In this document: positions 8,219-17,472 of the stretch, in pieces | Layout of the letters: every line of letters starts with the position of its first letter | How positions within the stretch are numbered: the stretch's first letter is position 1 | Assembly: GCA_963724945.1 (NCBI GenBank) | Contig: CAVRWL010000002.1 | Span: 62,001-126,000 of the forward strand | DNA: 64,000 bases | Source: Hyphomicrobium_A sp963724945 | Lineage (GTDB): Bacteria; Pseudomonadota; Alphaproteobacteria; Rhizobiales; Hyphomicrobiaceae | Direction of reading: 5' to 3' | Translations under genes and position numbers: made by a program | The notes under the pieces: model-generated | What the model saw: only the letters and a program-made list of their open reading frames with translations | What the model was told of the DNA's origin: nothing | The model's database searches: none

Positions 8219-9068
8219 CTACGTGCCGCGCGCCAGCAGATACGACACGAACGACGCGCACGCTCCCAGCATGAACAGTGCATCGGCCTCGTCCACCTGG
8301 GCCTCGTCGCCGAATACGAGAGCATGGCGCACACCTTCCTCGTCGCTTGAGTACCCGTAGAGCGAGCCGAATGCCGCCTTGAGGCTGCCGTGCAAGTGGC
8401 CACGCTGCTCTAGAACCTTGAGCGCCGCGCCCAGGGTGTCGGTGCCCGGCGCGAGGCGCACCGCTATCGCCTCGACGGCGTGGATGCTCTCGCGCACGCT
8501 ACCTGGCCAATCCGAATTGCGAAGCGCCACGCCCGCCGCGATCAGCTGCTTGCGGGCGGCGGTGGCATTTTTGGCCTCGGCGTCCGCTATGGCGCGCTCG
8601 AAGGCCGCCGCCTGCTCCTCCGTGCCGATGGCGGCGATGTATTTGTTGTCGAAGACGCGATACGCGGCGCGCGCCGTGACGAACGCGTCCGCAAGCTCGC
8701 CCTTCAGCTCGCCGCTGCATCCAGGATGCCGGACGAAAAATTCGACCAGATTGAACAGCCCACCAATGTTGGCGCGCTGGATGAAGTCGTTAAGGCGCTT
8801 CTCGTTCTCGTATGCACCATAGTCGAATTTGTTCGGCCGGCAGCTTGAAGAAGAGAACGTGCAGGTCCATCGCGACCCGCCTCCATTCTTTGTTGAACAC
8901 CGCAGAGGAATACGTCGCGTAGGATTCGCGGTCGATTTCGAGGCTGATGTAATAATAGAGGAGACGACGCAGCTCAGCGGATGCCTCGCCCAGCTTGAGC
9001 TGCGGCGGGATCGGCTCAAGGCCGGTACGCTGGGAGAACGGCACGAAGGGCTGTGAATTGCTTGCCAT
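8219..9068 (-). pseudogene. AbiJ-like (AbiJ-NTD4 type) abortive-infection protein, frameshifted
   Basis: Two overlapping minus-strand frames join into one protein of about 282 residues. It begins at the Met of ASNSQPFVPFSQRTGLEP and ends VSYLLARGT. The break is at about 8832: dropping one A from GCCGAACAAATTC gives LPADKFDYGAYE and restores a single frame. The N-terminal FSQRTGLEP...LRRLLYYYI and C-terminal RHALVFGDEAQVDEADALFML resemble the AbiJ N-terminal domain 4 family found in abortive-infection and HEPN-type phage-defence proteins. No separate toxin domain follows, so this may be a stand-alone form. Given the many similar single-base insertions in essential genes here, the frameshift is probably a sequence error and the gene may be intact. 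Confidence 0.6.
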
Positions 9069-9422
9069 GCGGCGATTATATCGCCAATCGCCATGTTGGA
9101 ATGAACGCAATGGCCAAAAGCCCGCCCAAGATGTCGGCGAAGGTGCATCACCTGCCCGACGAACCAGCCAAGCATCGACGGCTTCGCCTACCCGGAGACT
9201 TGCGTGGGTCCCGCTCTTCAGCGGGATGACATCGAGGGGAGGCATGCGGCGAGCGAGGGGAATACGCGCGAACTTCCGGCTGTTAGGGGAGATCCAGCCA
9301 CCCTTTTTGCTGTAGTAAACAGCGCGTCTGACCCATTGCAGACTTGGCAAGGGCTGGCTGACACAGGTCTCGCGCCGCGTTTAGGCCTCGCTCTCACTTG
9401 GAACTCAGACCGAAGCGTCGGA
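9069..9422. other. Non-coding stretch with gatB remnant and small hairpin
   Basis: No supported gene. It holds a 44-bp near-copy of the gatB 3' end (annotated separately) and, near 9210-9226, a small hairpin CCCGCT/AGCGGG followed by GATGAC. This resembles the arm of the palindromic element between gatA and gatC. Confidence 0.55.
9146..9189 (-). repeat. 44-bp copy of the gatB 3' coding region
   Basis: This stretch matches 10758-10801 at 42 of 44 positions and translates on the minus strand as MLGWFVGQVM, the conserved end of GatB. It is separated from the real gatB end by about 1.6 kb holding one AT-richer gene. It may mark a past recombination or insertion event. Confidence 0.8.
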
Positions 9423-10352
9423 TTATTGGGGAGTGAATGATAATTCTAAATGATACCGATAACTGAATTCGTAGTTCCCGATCGGGCCAGTTGGAACCTT
9501 CACAACAATATAATTTGAATTGCCAGCCTGGATGAGCAAGCCAGCGTGCGGAATATCGCTGGGCGTTTGCTGAACGCCTCCAGCATAGTAACCGACGGTC
9601 GGCTTTTCGGCAATGGGTTCAAGAGTGGAATTGAAACTCAGTGCAGCTTTGAGAATACCCCTACTCGGCGCCGTAAATCGAAACCAATCTTCACGGTTGT
9701 CAATGTACATGTCGCCGTTGAGCTGCCCGGTGTTATCGCGTTTCCAGAGTGTTTGGAGATTTTCATCCACTACAATCGGCGGCCCGGCCGCGATTGTACC
9801 GATCATCTTTGCGTTGTCCGGTCCGGCACCCGCTGAATTCTGCCTCAGCGTTGGAAGCAAATAAACGGTCGGTACGTAGTTTGCAGAATTGCCTCCCGGC
9901 GTACCACGTTTTTTGATGATGCGGATTATGTAGTAGCCCGGCTTGAGATCATCTAAAGTGAAGTCCTCGTTCGCATTTCCAATGGACTCGTAAGGCTCGC
10001 CGGTATTATCCTCTCGCTTCTCCTGTACGGCTATTGAGAAATCTGGAGATTTGTCAATATAGAAGTGCAAAGACACACGATCGCTTGGAACATATATGCG
10101 CATCAAGTTCACGGCTTCGTTGGCTCCATTTGGTATTGTGATCGGCTTGTTGTCGCCTCGACCGTAGTAGGCAATAAAATTTCCTCGAAACTTTTTGCCG
10201 GCAAGAGGTAGCTGATAGCCACAATAGGCCGCTGAACAGCTTGAGCTGCAAATAGCAACGATTGGCTTTGTGCTTGGGACGCAGTCTTGCCCCCAGGCTC
10301 CTGTCGCATACAAGGCAATAGGGCTAAACAAAATAAGTTTGCGAAACGCCAT
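9423..10352 (-). CDS. Secreted orphan protein in an AT-richer island
   Basis: A 309-residue protein with a signal peptide (about 1-22, cleaved near AWGQ) and a mature part rich in beta-type sequence. It has four cysteines close to the new N-terminus (in DCVPSTK and ICSSSCSAAYC), likely disulfides. No membrane anchor follows. Base composition and codon use are clearly more AT-rich than the neighbours, with runs such as AAATGATACCGATAACTG near the stop, which suggests recent transfer. The start follows GAGGAGAT. I do not recognise the family. The tail, from NREDWFRFTAP onward, resembles the pre-peptidase beta-sandwich style of extracellular proteins, but this is a weak impression. Confidence 0.7.
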   Translation of the reverse strand: MAFRKLILFSPIALYATGAWGQDCVPSTKPIVAICSSSCSAAYCGYQLPLAGKKFRGNFIAYYGRGDNKPITIPNGANEAVNLMRIYVPSDRVSLHFYIDKSPDFSIAVQEKREDNTGEPYESIGNANEDFTLDDLKPGYYIIRIIKKRGTPGGNSANYVPTVYLLPTLRQNSAGAGPDNAKMIGTIAAGPPIVVDENLQTLWKRDNTGQLNGDMYIDNREDWFRFTAPSRGILKAALSFNSTLEPIAEKPTVGYYAGGVQQTPSDIPHAGLLIQAGNSNYIVVKVPTGPIGNYEFSYRYHLELSFTPQ

Positions 10353-10688
10353 GTTGATCTCCTCGTTGCGCCGGAGAACATACAGAGACAATCATCAAAC
10401 GGGATGAAGCGTACTATATTTTTAGCGGCATGGAAATAAGAGGGAAGTCCTGAAATCTTGCGCTTGATTGCATCGGCATCATGACTCTCGCCTACACCTG
10501 TAGTTCGCTCCTGGCCCGTAGCCGACCGCCGACCGCCAAACCATGAAATCGAGGACCGGCGGGCGCGAAGGAAGGTGAAGGCTGAGAGCCCCACCTGATC
10601 GATGCGTGGAAGTAGTCAGGCGTTTCGGTGCCGGCGCGAGCGTCCGCCTGCCCCATCCGCCCGCGCAAGCGTAAGCAGCGCCTTGCGC
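10353..10688. other. Non-coding stretch between the orphan gene and gatB
   Basis: No supported gene. The half next to the orphan gene is AT-rich and should hold its promoter; the half next to gatB is GC-rich. I see no strong terminator for gatB. Confidence 0.5.
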
Positions 10689-12163
10689 TCAGATCCCCAG
10701 CTTCGCCTTCAGGATCGCGTTGACGGCCTGCGGGTTGGCCTTGCCGCCCGAGGCCTTCATCACCTGGCCGACGAACCAGCCGAGCATCGACGGCTTCGCC
10801 TTCAGCCTGCTCCACCTTGTCGGGGTTGGCCGCGATGATGGCGTCGACCGCCTTCTCGATCGCGCCGGTATCCGTGACCTGCTTCAGGCCGCGCTGCTCG
10901 ACGATCTTTGCCGGGTCGCCGCCCTCGGCCCACACGATCTCGAACAGGTCCTTGGCGATCTTGCCGGAGATGGTGGCCGACGCGATGAGATCGACGATGC
11001 CCCCGAGTTGTGCCGCCGACACGGGCGAGGCCTCGATCGCGAGCCCCTCCTTGTTGAGGCGCCCGAACAGCTCGTTGATCACCCAGTTCGCCGCGAGCTT
11101 GCCGTCGCGCCCCTTGGCCACCGCCTCGAAGTAGTCGGCCGAGGCGCGCTCGGCGACGAGCACGTCGGCGTCGTAGTCGGAGAGGGCGATACGCGCGCAT
11201 GAAGCGGTGCTTCTTCTCGTCGGGCAGCTCCGGCAGCGCCTTCTCGAGCTCGCCGACGTACTCCATGGTCAATTCGAGCGGCAGCAAATCCGGATCGGGG
11301 AAGTAGCGGTAGTCGTGCGCCTCCTCCTTCGACCGCATCGAGCGCGTCTCGCCCTTGGCGGCATCGAAGAGGCGCGTCTCCTGGTCGATCGCGCCGCCGT
11401 CCTCGATGATGTCGATCTGGCGCCGCGCCTCCGCCTCGATCGCCTGGCCGATGAAGCGGATGGAGTTGACGTTCTTGATCTCGCAGCGCGTGCCGAGCTT
11501 GTCGCCGGGCTTCCTGACCGACACGTTGACGTCGGCGCGCAGGTTGCCCTTCTCCATGTCGGCATCCGACGTGCCGAGGTAGCGCAGGATGGTGCGCAGC
11601 TTGCCCACGTACGCCTGCGCCTGCTTGGCCGAGCGCATGTCGGGCTTCGACACGATCTCCATCAGCGCCACGCCCGAGCGATTGAGATCGACGTAGGTAT
11701 AGTCGGGGTGCTGGTCGTGGATCGACTTGCCGGCGTCCTGCTCCAGATGCAGGCGCTCGATGCCGACGTGCAGGCTCTCGCCGTCGACGTCGATCTCGAC
11801 CTCGCCCTCGCCGACGATCGGCTGCTTGTACTGGCTGATCTGATAGCCCTGCGGCAGGTCAGGATAGAAGTAGTTCTTGCGGTCGAAGACCGAGCGCAAG
11901 TTGATCTTCGCCTTGAGGCCGAGCCCGGTGCGCACCGCCTGCGCGATGCATTCGGCATTGATGACGGGGAGCATGCCGGGCATCGCCGCGTCGACGAGCG
12001 ATACGTGGCTGTTGGGCTCGGCGCCGAACGCGGTGGAGGCGCCGGAGAACAGCTTCGACTTCGAGGCGACCTGGGCGTGCACCTCGAGCCCGACGATGAC
12101 CTCCCAGTCGCCGGTGGCGCCGGCAATGAGGTTCTTGGGCGCCGCTTTGACCTTGTCCTGCAT
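10689..12163 (-). CDS. gatB: Asp/Glu-tRNA(Asn/Gln) amidotransferase subunit B, with two frameshifts
   Basis: GatB of the GatCAB complex, which recognises Glu-tRNA(Gln) or Asp-tRNA(Asn) and, with GatA, amidates it. The first 340 residues are continuous (WEVIVGLEVHAQV, LPGMLPVIN-like region, YPDLPQGYQISQY). The frame then breaks near 11189: dropping one base turns AYRPLRL into AYALSDYDADVLVAERAS, the normal continuation. It breaks again near 10804: dropping one base gives QAKAKPSMLGWFVGQVM to the end LKAKLGI. With both corrected, length matches the family (about 490). Both defects are single-base insertions, so error is likelier than decay. gatA and gatC lie 10 kb away. Confidence 0.92.
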
Positions 12164-12265
12164 GGGCTTCTCCTGTCCCGCCCTCGTTATCGCAGGGCGG
12201 CGATAGGAGCAATCGTTAGCGCGCGATCGGGAGGCCCGACGGCGCGGAAAGCCCGGAAAAGGCCC

Positions 12266-12676
12266 TCAGGCGGCGCGCGCGCGCAGGCCATCGCGGGCGG
12301 ATTCGCGCCTCTCCTCGACGGGGGCGATGAGCAAGGGGTCGCCGTGGCGGCGCGACTTGCCCTCGAAGTAGCTGCCTTCCTCGAGCACGAGCTTGTTGTG
12401 ATAAATCTGGCCCTCGACCGCGGAGCCCGCGCCCAAAACCAGCTCGCGCGCGTAGATCAGCCCCATGAACTCGCCGAGAACGACCACGCTCTCCGCGACG
12501 ATGAGGCCTTCCACCGCTCCCCGCTCGGCGATCTGCAGGCCACCGCAGCGTATATCCCCATCGATGGTCCCCTCGACCAGAACGTCGCCCTCTACCGAAA
12601 GCGATCCGACGATGGTCACCCCCCTGCTGACGACGAGCGCTCCGCTTTGCGAAGCGCCGACCTTCCACTCCCTCAT
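12266..12676 (-). CDS. Bactofilin
   Basis: Polymer-forming cytoskeletal protein (bactofilin/CcmA family), 136 residues. The core (about 20-110) is a right-handed beta-helix recognisable from repeated short strands with Gly turns, e.g. SLSVEGDVLVEGTIDGDIR and VVVLGEFMGLIYARELV. The ends are short, basic and disordered. Bactofilins form membrane-associated scaffolds for cell-shape or stalk functions. The usual neighbour, an M23 peptidase, is not adjacent. The start is the Met before REWKVG, with GGAGA upstream; a longer frame upstream has no family similarity. Confidence 0.92.
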   Translation of the reverse strand: MREWKVGASQSGALVVSRGVTIVGSLSVEGDVLVEGTIDGDIRCGGLQIAERGAVEGLIVAESVVVLGEFMGLIYARELVLGAGSAVEGQIYHNKLVLEEGSYFEGKSRRHGDPLLIAPVEERRESARDGLRARAA

Positions 12677-12875
12677 GATGCCAGTCTCCGGGTTGACGCA
12701 TGTTACAAACTCCCGCTTGCCCGACGTTAACCAAAGAAGTGGCTGTTTTCGGGCAGGCCGAATCCTGCTTTCGAGGTTTAGCGCCAGCGGAATGCACCGG
12801 AGCGCCGAGCGGCTCGCATAAAATCGCCGCTTCGGAGGAATTGCGCAGGGCAACGAGCGAAAAGGCGATAGTTCA

Positions 12876-14378
12876 ATGGATGCAAGCGCCTGGTCGGTCG
12901 CCGCGCTGAAGGATGCCCTGCTCAAAGGGCGCGAGCCGGCGCCAGCGCCGGCGATCGCAAGGCTCGGCTACTATCCCTGGCTCGTCGTCGGCGTGGTGTC
13001 GATCGGCGCCTTCATGGGCCAGGTCGATGCCAGCATCGCCCAGCTCCTGCTGCCGTCGCTGGAGGGCGCCTTCGCCGCAACGCTTGCCGCCGTGAGCTGG
13101 GTCGCGGTCGCCTACCTGCTGACCATGGCGGCCTTGATGCCGATCTTCGGACGGCTCGCCGACATGCTCGGCCACAAGCTGCTCTACACCGCCGGCTTCG
13201 CCGTCTTCGTTTTGGGCTCGGCGCTGTGCGGCCTTGCGCCCAACCTGGCGCTCCTCATTGCCGCGCGCGTCCTGCAGGCCGTCGGCGGCGCGCTATTGTC
13301 GGCCAACAGCGTGGCAATCGTCGTCGCTGCGGCGGGGCCTGAGCACCGCGGTCGTGCCATCGGCGTGCAGGCCGCGGCCCAGGCCGTGGGCTTGTGCGCG
13401 GGCCCAGTGATCGGCGGCGTTCTGCTCGGCACGCTCGGCTGGCAGTGGGTGTTCTGGATCAACGTGCCGTTCGGGCTCGCCGGCGCGATTGCCGGCTGGC
13501 TCATCCTGCCGCAGACGGCGCACCTTGCGAAGGATGAGCGCTTCGATCTCAAGGGCGCGCTCCTCCTCGGTCCCATGCTCACCGCCTTCATGCTGGTCTT
13601 GAACGAGGGCCGCACGTGGGGGGCCGCGTCGCCGGCCTTCATCGCAACCCTGGTGGCCGGGCTCGCGCTGCTCGTCCTCCTCATCAGGACCGAAGCGCGC
13701 TCAACCTCGCCGCTGCTCGACCCGCGCCTGCTCGACCAGCTCAGCTTCGCGGCGACGAACTTCGGCAGCCTCATGTCGTACGCGCTTTTGTTCGGCATCA
13801 TGCTGCTGATGCCGTTCGTGTTCGAGCGCGCCTACCTCGATCAGCCGCTGGCGGCGGGCCTGAGGCTGTCGATCATCCCCATCGCGATCAGCCTGCTCGC
13901 TCCCGTCAGCGGCGCGCTCTACGATCGCTTCGGCCCGCGCCTGCCGACGCTTTCCGGCATGGCGATATGCGCGGCGGCGCTTGTCCTACTGGTGCTCGTC
14001 CTCGGCGAGGGCCCGCACGATCTTCTCTACGTTATGATCGCGCTCGGGATCTTCGGCGTCGGCCAGGGGCTGTTCACGGCGGCCAACAACAGCGCCATCA
14101 TGGCCTCGGCGCCGGCCGACCTGACCGGCGAGGCGGGCGGCCTATTGAACGTGACGCGCGCCTTCGGCATCAGCCTCGGCATCGCCTGCGCATCCGCCGT
14201 GCTCACGTGGCGGCTCGCTGCCCTCGGAGACCCGAGCGGAAGCACGGTCCGCGTGGCGCCGGAGACGATGCTCGCCGCCAGCCGGGAAGTGGTGCTGTTT
14301 CTCATGTTGTTCGCCCTGGCGGCAGCCGTCGTGTCGGCGCTACCCAAGGCGCAGCCGGCCGCGCACGACAAGGAATGA
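12876..14378 (+). CDS. DHA2 (14-helix) major facilitator drug efflux transporter
   Basis: Inner-membrane proton antiporter of the EmrB/QacA type, 500 residues with about 14 membrane helices. Helix 1 carries the DHA signature around GQVDASIAQLLLPSLE. The loop 2-3 motif reads GRLADMLGHKLLY, and motif C in helix 5 is seen as GLCAGPVIGGVLLG. A 30-residue cytoplasmic N-terminal extension precedes helix 1. No periplasmic adaptor or regulator lies beside it; the divergent neighbour is bactofilin. The substrate cannot be told from sequence. Confidence 0.9.
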   Translation: MDASAWSVAALKDALLKGREPAPAPAIARLGYYPWLVVGVVSIGAFMGQVDASIAQLLLPSLEGAFAATLAAVSWVAVAYLLTMAALMPIFGRLADMLGHKLLYTAGFAVFVLGSALCGLAPNLALLIAARVLQAVGGALLSANSVAIVVAAAGPEHRGRAIGVQAAAQAVGLCAGPVIGGVLLGTLGWQWVFWINVPFGLAGAIAGWLILPQTAHLAKDERFDLKGALLLGPMLTAFMLVLNEGRTWGAASPAFIATLVAGLALLVLLIRTEARSTSPLLDPRLLDQLSFAATNFGSLMSYALLFGIMLLMPFVFERAYLDQPLAAGLRLSIIPIAISLLAPVSGALYDRFGPRLPTLSGMAICAAALVLLVLVLGEGPHDLLYVMIALGIFGVGQGLFTAANNSAIMASAPADLTGEAGGLLNVTRAFGISLGIACASAVLTWRLAALGDPSGSTVRVAPETMLAASREVVLFLMLFALAAAVVSALPKAQPAAHDKE

Positions 14379-14596
14379 GCCGGCATGGCGGCTGCGCGTC
14401 GCGGGCGAACCGTTGCCCGATAGCATCAGGGCAGCGCCATCTTTTTTGCTACCCTCGACTTGCCGCAAGGCCCGCTTACTCCAAGCAGCGGAGCCGGCAC
14501 CGAGACTGTCTTAGCGGTGTCAGGTATCGATACTAGGAAGCCGGGTACAAAAGCCGGATTGACGTCGGGGCCCGCGCGTCGCGGACGGAGGGGAAG

Positions 14597-16444
14597 TTGG
14601 CGACGGTCGTCACAGTGCACGGGACGTATGCGCACATCGTGGGCCCTCCGAGCTCGCCGGCGCCCGCCGACCTGCAGTGGTGGCAGGACGGCAGCCCTTG
14701 CGAGCAGCACGTGCGCCAGCTCGTTGCTGCCGACGACGGCAACCTCGAGTTCAAGGCGTTCACGTGGAGCGGGGAGAACAGCGAGGAGGCGCGGCGCCAG
14801 GCAGGCTCTGAGCTCTTGAAGACGCTGCGCAAGCTCGAGGAGCGCAAGGAGAGCTACTGCGTGGTCGGCCACAGCCACGGCGGCTCCGTCATCGCCGCCG
14901 CGCTGGTCGAGAGCGTGGCGCGCAGGCGCCCGCTCGATGGGCTCAAGCGGTGGATCACGGTCGGAACGCCGTTCGTGGCGATGCGCAAGGAGCTGTTTCT
15001 CTTCTCGCGGCTGACGCTGCCGCGCAAGGTACTCCTGGTGGCGTCGCTGATGCTGTTGATGATGTTCCTGGTCTACGTCGGCGGCCAACTCTACGCCGGC
15101 ACGCTGTTCGGCCGGCACGGAAACCAGCTTTGGCGCTTCGTCTTCTCGGCGACCATGATGAGCCTGCCGTTCATCTTCTTCTACACCGTCTTCTGGATCC
15201 TCGATGCCCGCAGCCTCTATGCCTACCGGCCGAAGCTCGCCGACCGTGTCGAGCAGCGCTACGGCGGCAAATGGCTGTCGCTCACGCACGAGGACGACGA
15301 GGCCGTGCAGGGCTTGAAGCTGCTGCCGCGCGTGAAGCTGCGCTTCTTTCAGGGTAGCTTCGCGACGCCGGCGCTCACGCTTTTCTCGATCTTCGCCCTG
15401 CCGCTCATCTACGTCCTTATCGTCACCTCGCCGACCGCGATGACGACGATCGCAGAACTCCTCAGGGACAAGGTGTACGACGTCTCGCAGTACAAGCAGG
15501 CCGACGCCGAGGTGGACGCCGCGCGCCAGCAGTTCCGGGCGCTGCGGGCAAAGCTCCAGCAGGCGCGCGCGACCGCGGAAAGCGGCGGCCTCGATGCGAC
15601 GAGAACCGAGAGCGCGCGCCAGGAGGCTGAGGCGGCACGCAAGCAGCTGAGCGATTTGCGCAAGAGCCTGCTGCAGGCCCATCCGGAGCTGCCCAAGATC
15701 ATGCGCGCGCAGCGCTTCAAGCGGCAGTTCCTGGAGGAGAAGGGCAAGCCCTGCGATGGCGGCACGCTGTGCGAGGGCGGCCAGAACTATGCGCTCAACG
15801 CCGCGCTGCTGTTTCACCTTGTCACCGACGAGCTGGCGAACGCCTTCGTCGACCAGGATGCGCGGTGGGGTCCGCTCGGCGGCTTCCTGCGCCTCTTGCT
15901 CCCCGCCGTGCTGGTGCCGGTGATCTTCGCCCTGCTCGCGATCGGTCTCTTGATCCTCATCCGCTTCATCGCCGGGTACGCCAGCGCCGGCATCAGCCGC
16001 GTCTTGAACCACATGACGCACTTCGAGATCACGCGATCGGCGCTCGGCAACGATACGGAAGGCGAGATCGTGGTCGGCTCCGACGCCCGGCCCACCTGGA
16101 TGACATCGTCCTTTCCCTTCCTGCCGCTCGCGGTCGGCAGCAAGATCTCCGACTACTCAAACGAGATGTCGTTCCAGTCGCTCGCCAAGTTCCGCAACGC
16201 GATCTCTACGCTCGCCTTCTCGGTCGACGAGGAGGGCGCGGAAGGGATCCTCACCACGTACCTGACGTGGCGGGAGCTCATCCACACCTCCTACTTCGAG
16301 GTGGCCGAGTTCCGTAAGCTGCTCGCCTACGCCATCGCCGAGGTCGAAGGCTTCAAGGCCGCCGACGCCTTCAAGGCCGATTCCGACTTCGACCGCGCGA
16401 AAAGCTGGTACGGGGCGCTGCAGCTGCAGCCCGTCAGCGCCTGA
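14597..16444 (+). CDS. Membrane-embedded alpha/beta-hydrolase (lipase-like) with coiled coil
   Basis: A 615-residue protein. The N-terminal 130 residues are an alpha/beta-hydrolase start: oxyanion-type VHGTYAH at 7-13 and nucleophile elbow VGHSHGGS with Ser93. Membrane segments follow at about 142-164, 175-200 and 255-278, then a charged coiled coil (about 297-362) and another membrane segment (about 433-460). The C-terminal 150 residues are soluble. The start is TTG, five bases after GGAGG, and no ATG fits the hydrolase N-terminus. The membrane helices interrupt the usual hydrolase fold, and I cannot place the acid and His of the triad with confidence. Likely a membrane lipid or ester hydrolase; substrate unknown. 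Confidence 0.7.
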   Translation: MATVVTVHGTYAHIVGPPSSPAPADLQWWQDGSPCEQHVRQLVAADDGNLEFKAFTWSGENSEEARRQAGSELLKTLRKLEERKESYCVVGHSHGGSVIAAALVESVARRRPLDGLKRWITVGTPFVAMRKELFLFSRLTLPRKVLLVASLMLLMMFLVYVGGQLYAGTLFGRHGNQLWRFVFSATMMSLPFIFFYTVFWILDARSLYAYRPKLADRVEQRYGGKWLSLTHEDDEAVQGLKLLPRVKLRFFQGSFATPALTLFSIFALPLIYVLIVTSPTAMTTIAELLRDKVYDVSQYKQADAEVDAARQQFRALRAKLQQARATAESGGLDATRTESARQEAEAARKQLSDLRKSLLQAHPELPKIMRAQRFKRQFLEEKGKPCDGGTLCEGGQNYALNAALLFHLVTDELANAFVDQDARWGPLGGFLRLLLPAVLVPVIFALLAIGLLILIRFIAGYASAGISRVLNHMTHFEITRSALGNDTEGEIVVGSDARPTWMTSSFPFLPLAVGSKISDYSNEMSFQSLAKFRNAISTLAFSVDEEGAEGILTTYLTWRELIHTSYFEVAEFRKLLAYAIAEVEGFKAADAFKADSDFDRAKSWYGALQLQPVSA

Positions 16445-16456
16445 AGCCGCGGCGCC

Positions 16457-16864
16457 TCACCCCATCGATTGCGGGATGACGCCGATGGCGGCGCAGCAGC
16501 CGGGCCACGTCCCGGCGAGCTGCAACAGCATGCCGATGACGAAAGCGGCGACGCCGGCAAAGAACGGCACGGCGCGGTTCTTGGCGAAGAGATCGACCTG
16601 CTGCATTTCGAAGACGTGCTCGGCCATCTCAGCCAGCGCCTTGTCGTCCTCGTAGAGGGGGCCGACCTCGGCCACGCCGACGCTGCCGATCGCGTCTTTC
16701 AGCTCCTTGCGCAGGCGGAACTTCTCCGCCTGCTCCTGATTGCGCGCAACGAGGGTGACCTTCTTGCGCATCTCCATGTAGCCGCGGAACCATTCGAGCG
16801 CGATCAGCGCGAAGCCGACGCCATCGAACACGATGCCGATCACCTGCAGCCACTGCTGATACAT
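16457..16864 (-). CDS. Two-helix membrane protein of unknown function
   Basis: A 135-residue protein with a membrane segment at about 8-27 and another at about 100-120. The cytoplasmic stretch between them is highly charged and helical (MRKKVTLVARNQEQAEKFRLRKELKD). It ends WPGCCAAIGVIPQSMG. It is convergent with the membrane hydrolase gene, its 3' end 12 bases away. I do not recognise the family. Confidence 0.65.
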   Translation of the reverse strand: MYQQWLQVIGIVFDGVGFALIALEWFRGYMEMRKKVTLVARNQEQAEKFRLRKELKDAIGSVGVAEVGPLYEDDKALAEMAEHVFEMQQVDLFAKNRAVPFFAGVAAFVIGMLLQLAGTWPGCCAAIGVIPQSMG

Positions 16865-16946
16865 TGCCGATCCCCCCGAGGCGTTTCGCCGCCCTCACCT
16901 TACATGAGCTGCGGGTTCCTCCATAAGGACATGTCAGCGGGGGGAC

Positions 16947-17426
16947 ATGCCGATGCAGGAGTTTATGGTTCAAGTTCAGGTGGTGGCGCCGGACAGCCCC
17001 GAGGCACGGTGGTGCCTCGAAGAATACTTTCGCGAGCTGGCCGAGCGCTTGGAGAGCGGGTTCGATTCCGCAAAGACGCAGCCCATCGGCCACAACGAGC
17101 TCACGTCGCCCGCCGGCGCATTCGTCGTCGTCCGCGTCGGCCCACGGCCCATCGGTTGCGGCGCCCTCAAGACGAGCGATCGCGGCGTCGGGGAGGTGAA
17201 GCGCATGTGGGTGCTTGCCGACGCGCGCGGGCAGGGCATAGGCCGGCGCATCCTGGAAAAGCTGGAGGCCCTGGCGCGCGAGTACGGTTTGAGCGTGCTC
17301 AGGCTCGACACCAATCGAGCGCTCAAGGAGGCGCACGCGCTCTATCGCCGGTGCGGATACGTCGAGGTCGCGCCGTTCAACGACGAGCCTTATGCCCATC
17401 ACTGGTTCGAGAAGACGCTCCGCTGA
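16947..17426 (+). CDS. GNAT family N-acetyltransferase
   Basis: Cytoplasmic acetyl-CoA-dependent acetyltransferase, 159 residues. The acetyl-CoA loop is VLADARGQGIGRRILE (about 91-106), the family's RxxGxG/A motif. It is preceded by the strand GEVKRMW and followed by LRLDTNRALKEAHALYRRCGYVEV, the usual motif B and Y-x-x-x-GF/GY end. GGGGG lies just upstream of the ATG; a second Met two codons later is possible. The acceptor substrate is unknown. Confidence 0.88.
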   Translation: MPMQEFMVQVQVVAPDSPEARWCLEEYFRELAERLESGFDSAKTQPIGHNELTSPAGAFVVVRVGPRPIGCGALKTSDRGVGEVKRMWVLADARGQGIGRRILEKLEALAREYGLSVLRLDTNRALKEAHALYRRCGYVEVAPFNDEPYAHHWFEKTLR

Positions 17427-17472
17427 CGCCTGCAGAGTGCGCCGGGCGCGGCCGCGATCCGCTCGCGAGTCG

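Noticed and set aside
14426..16021. 531-residue minus-strand frame
   Set aside because: Antisense of the membrane hydrolase; no signature.
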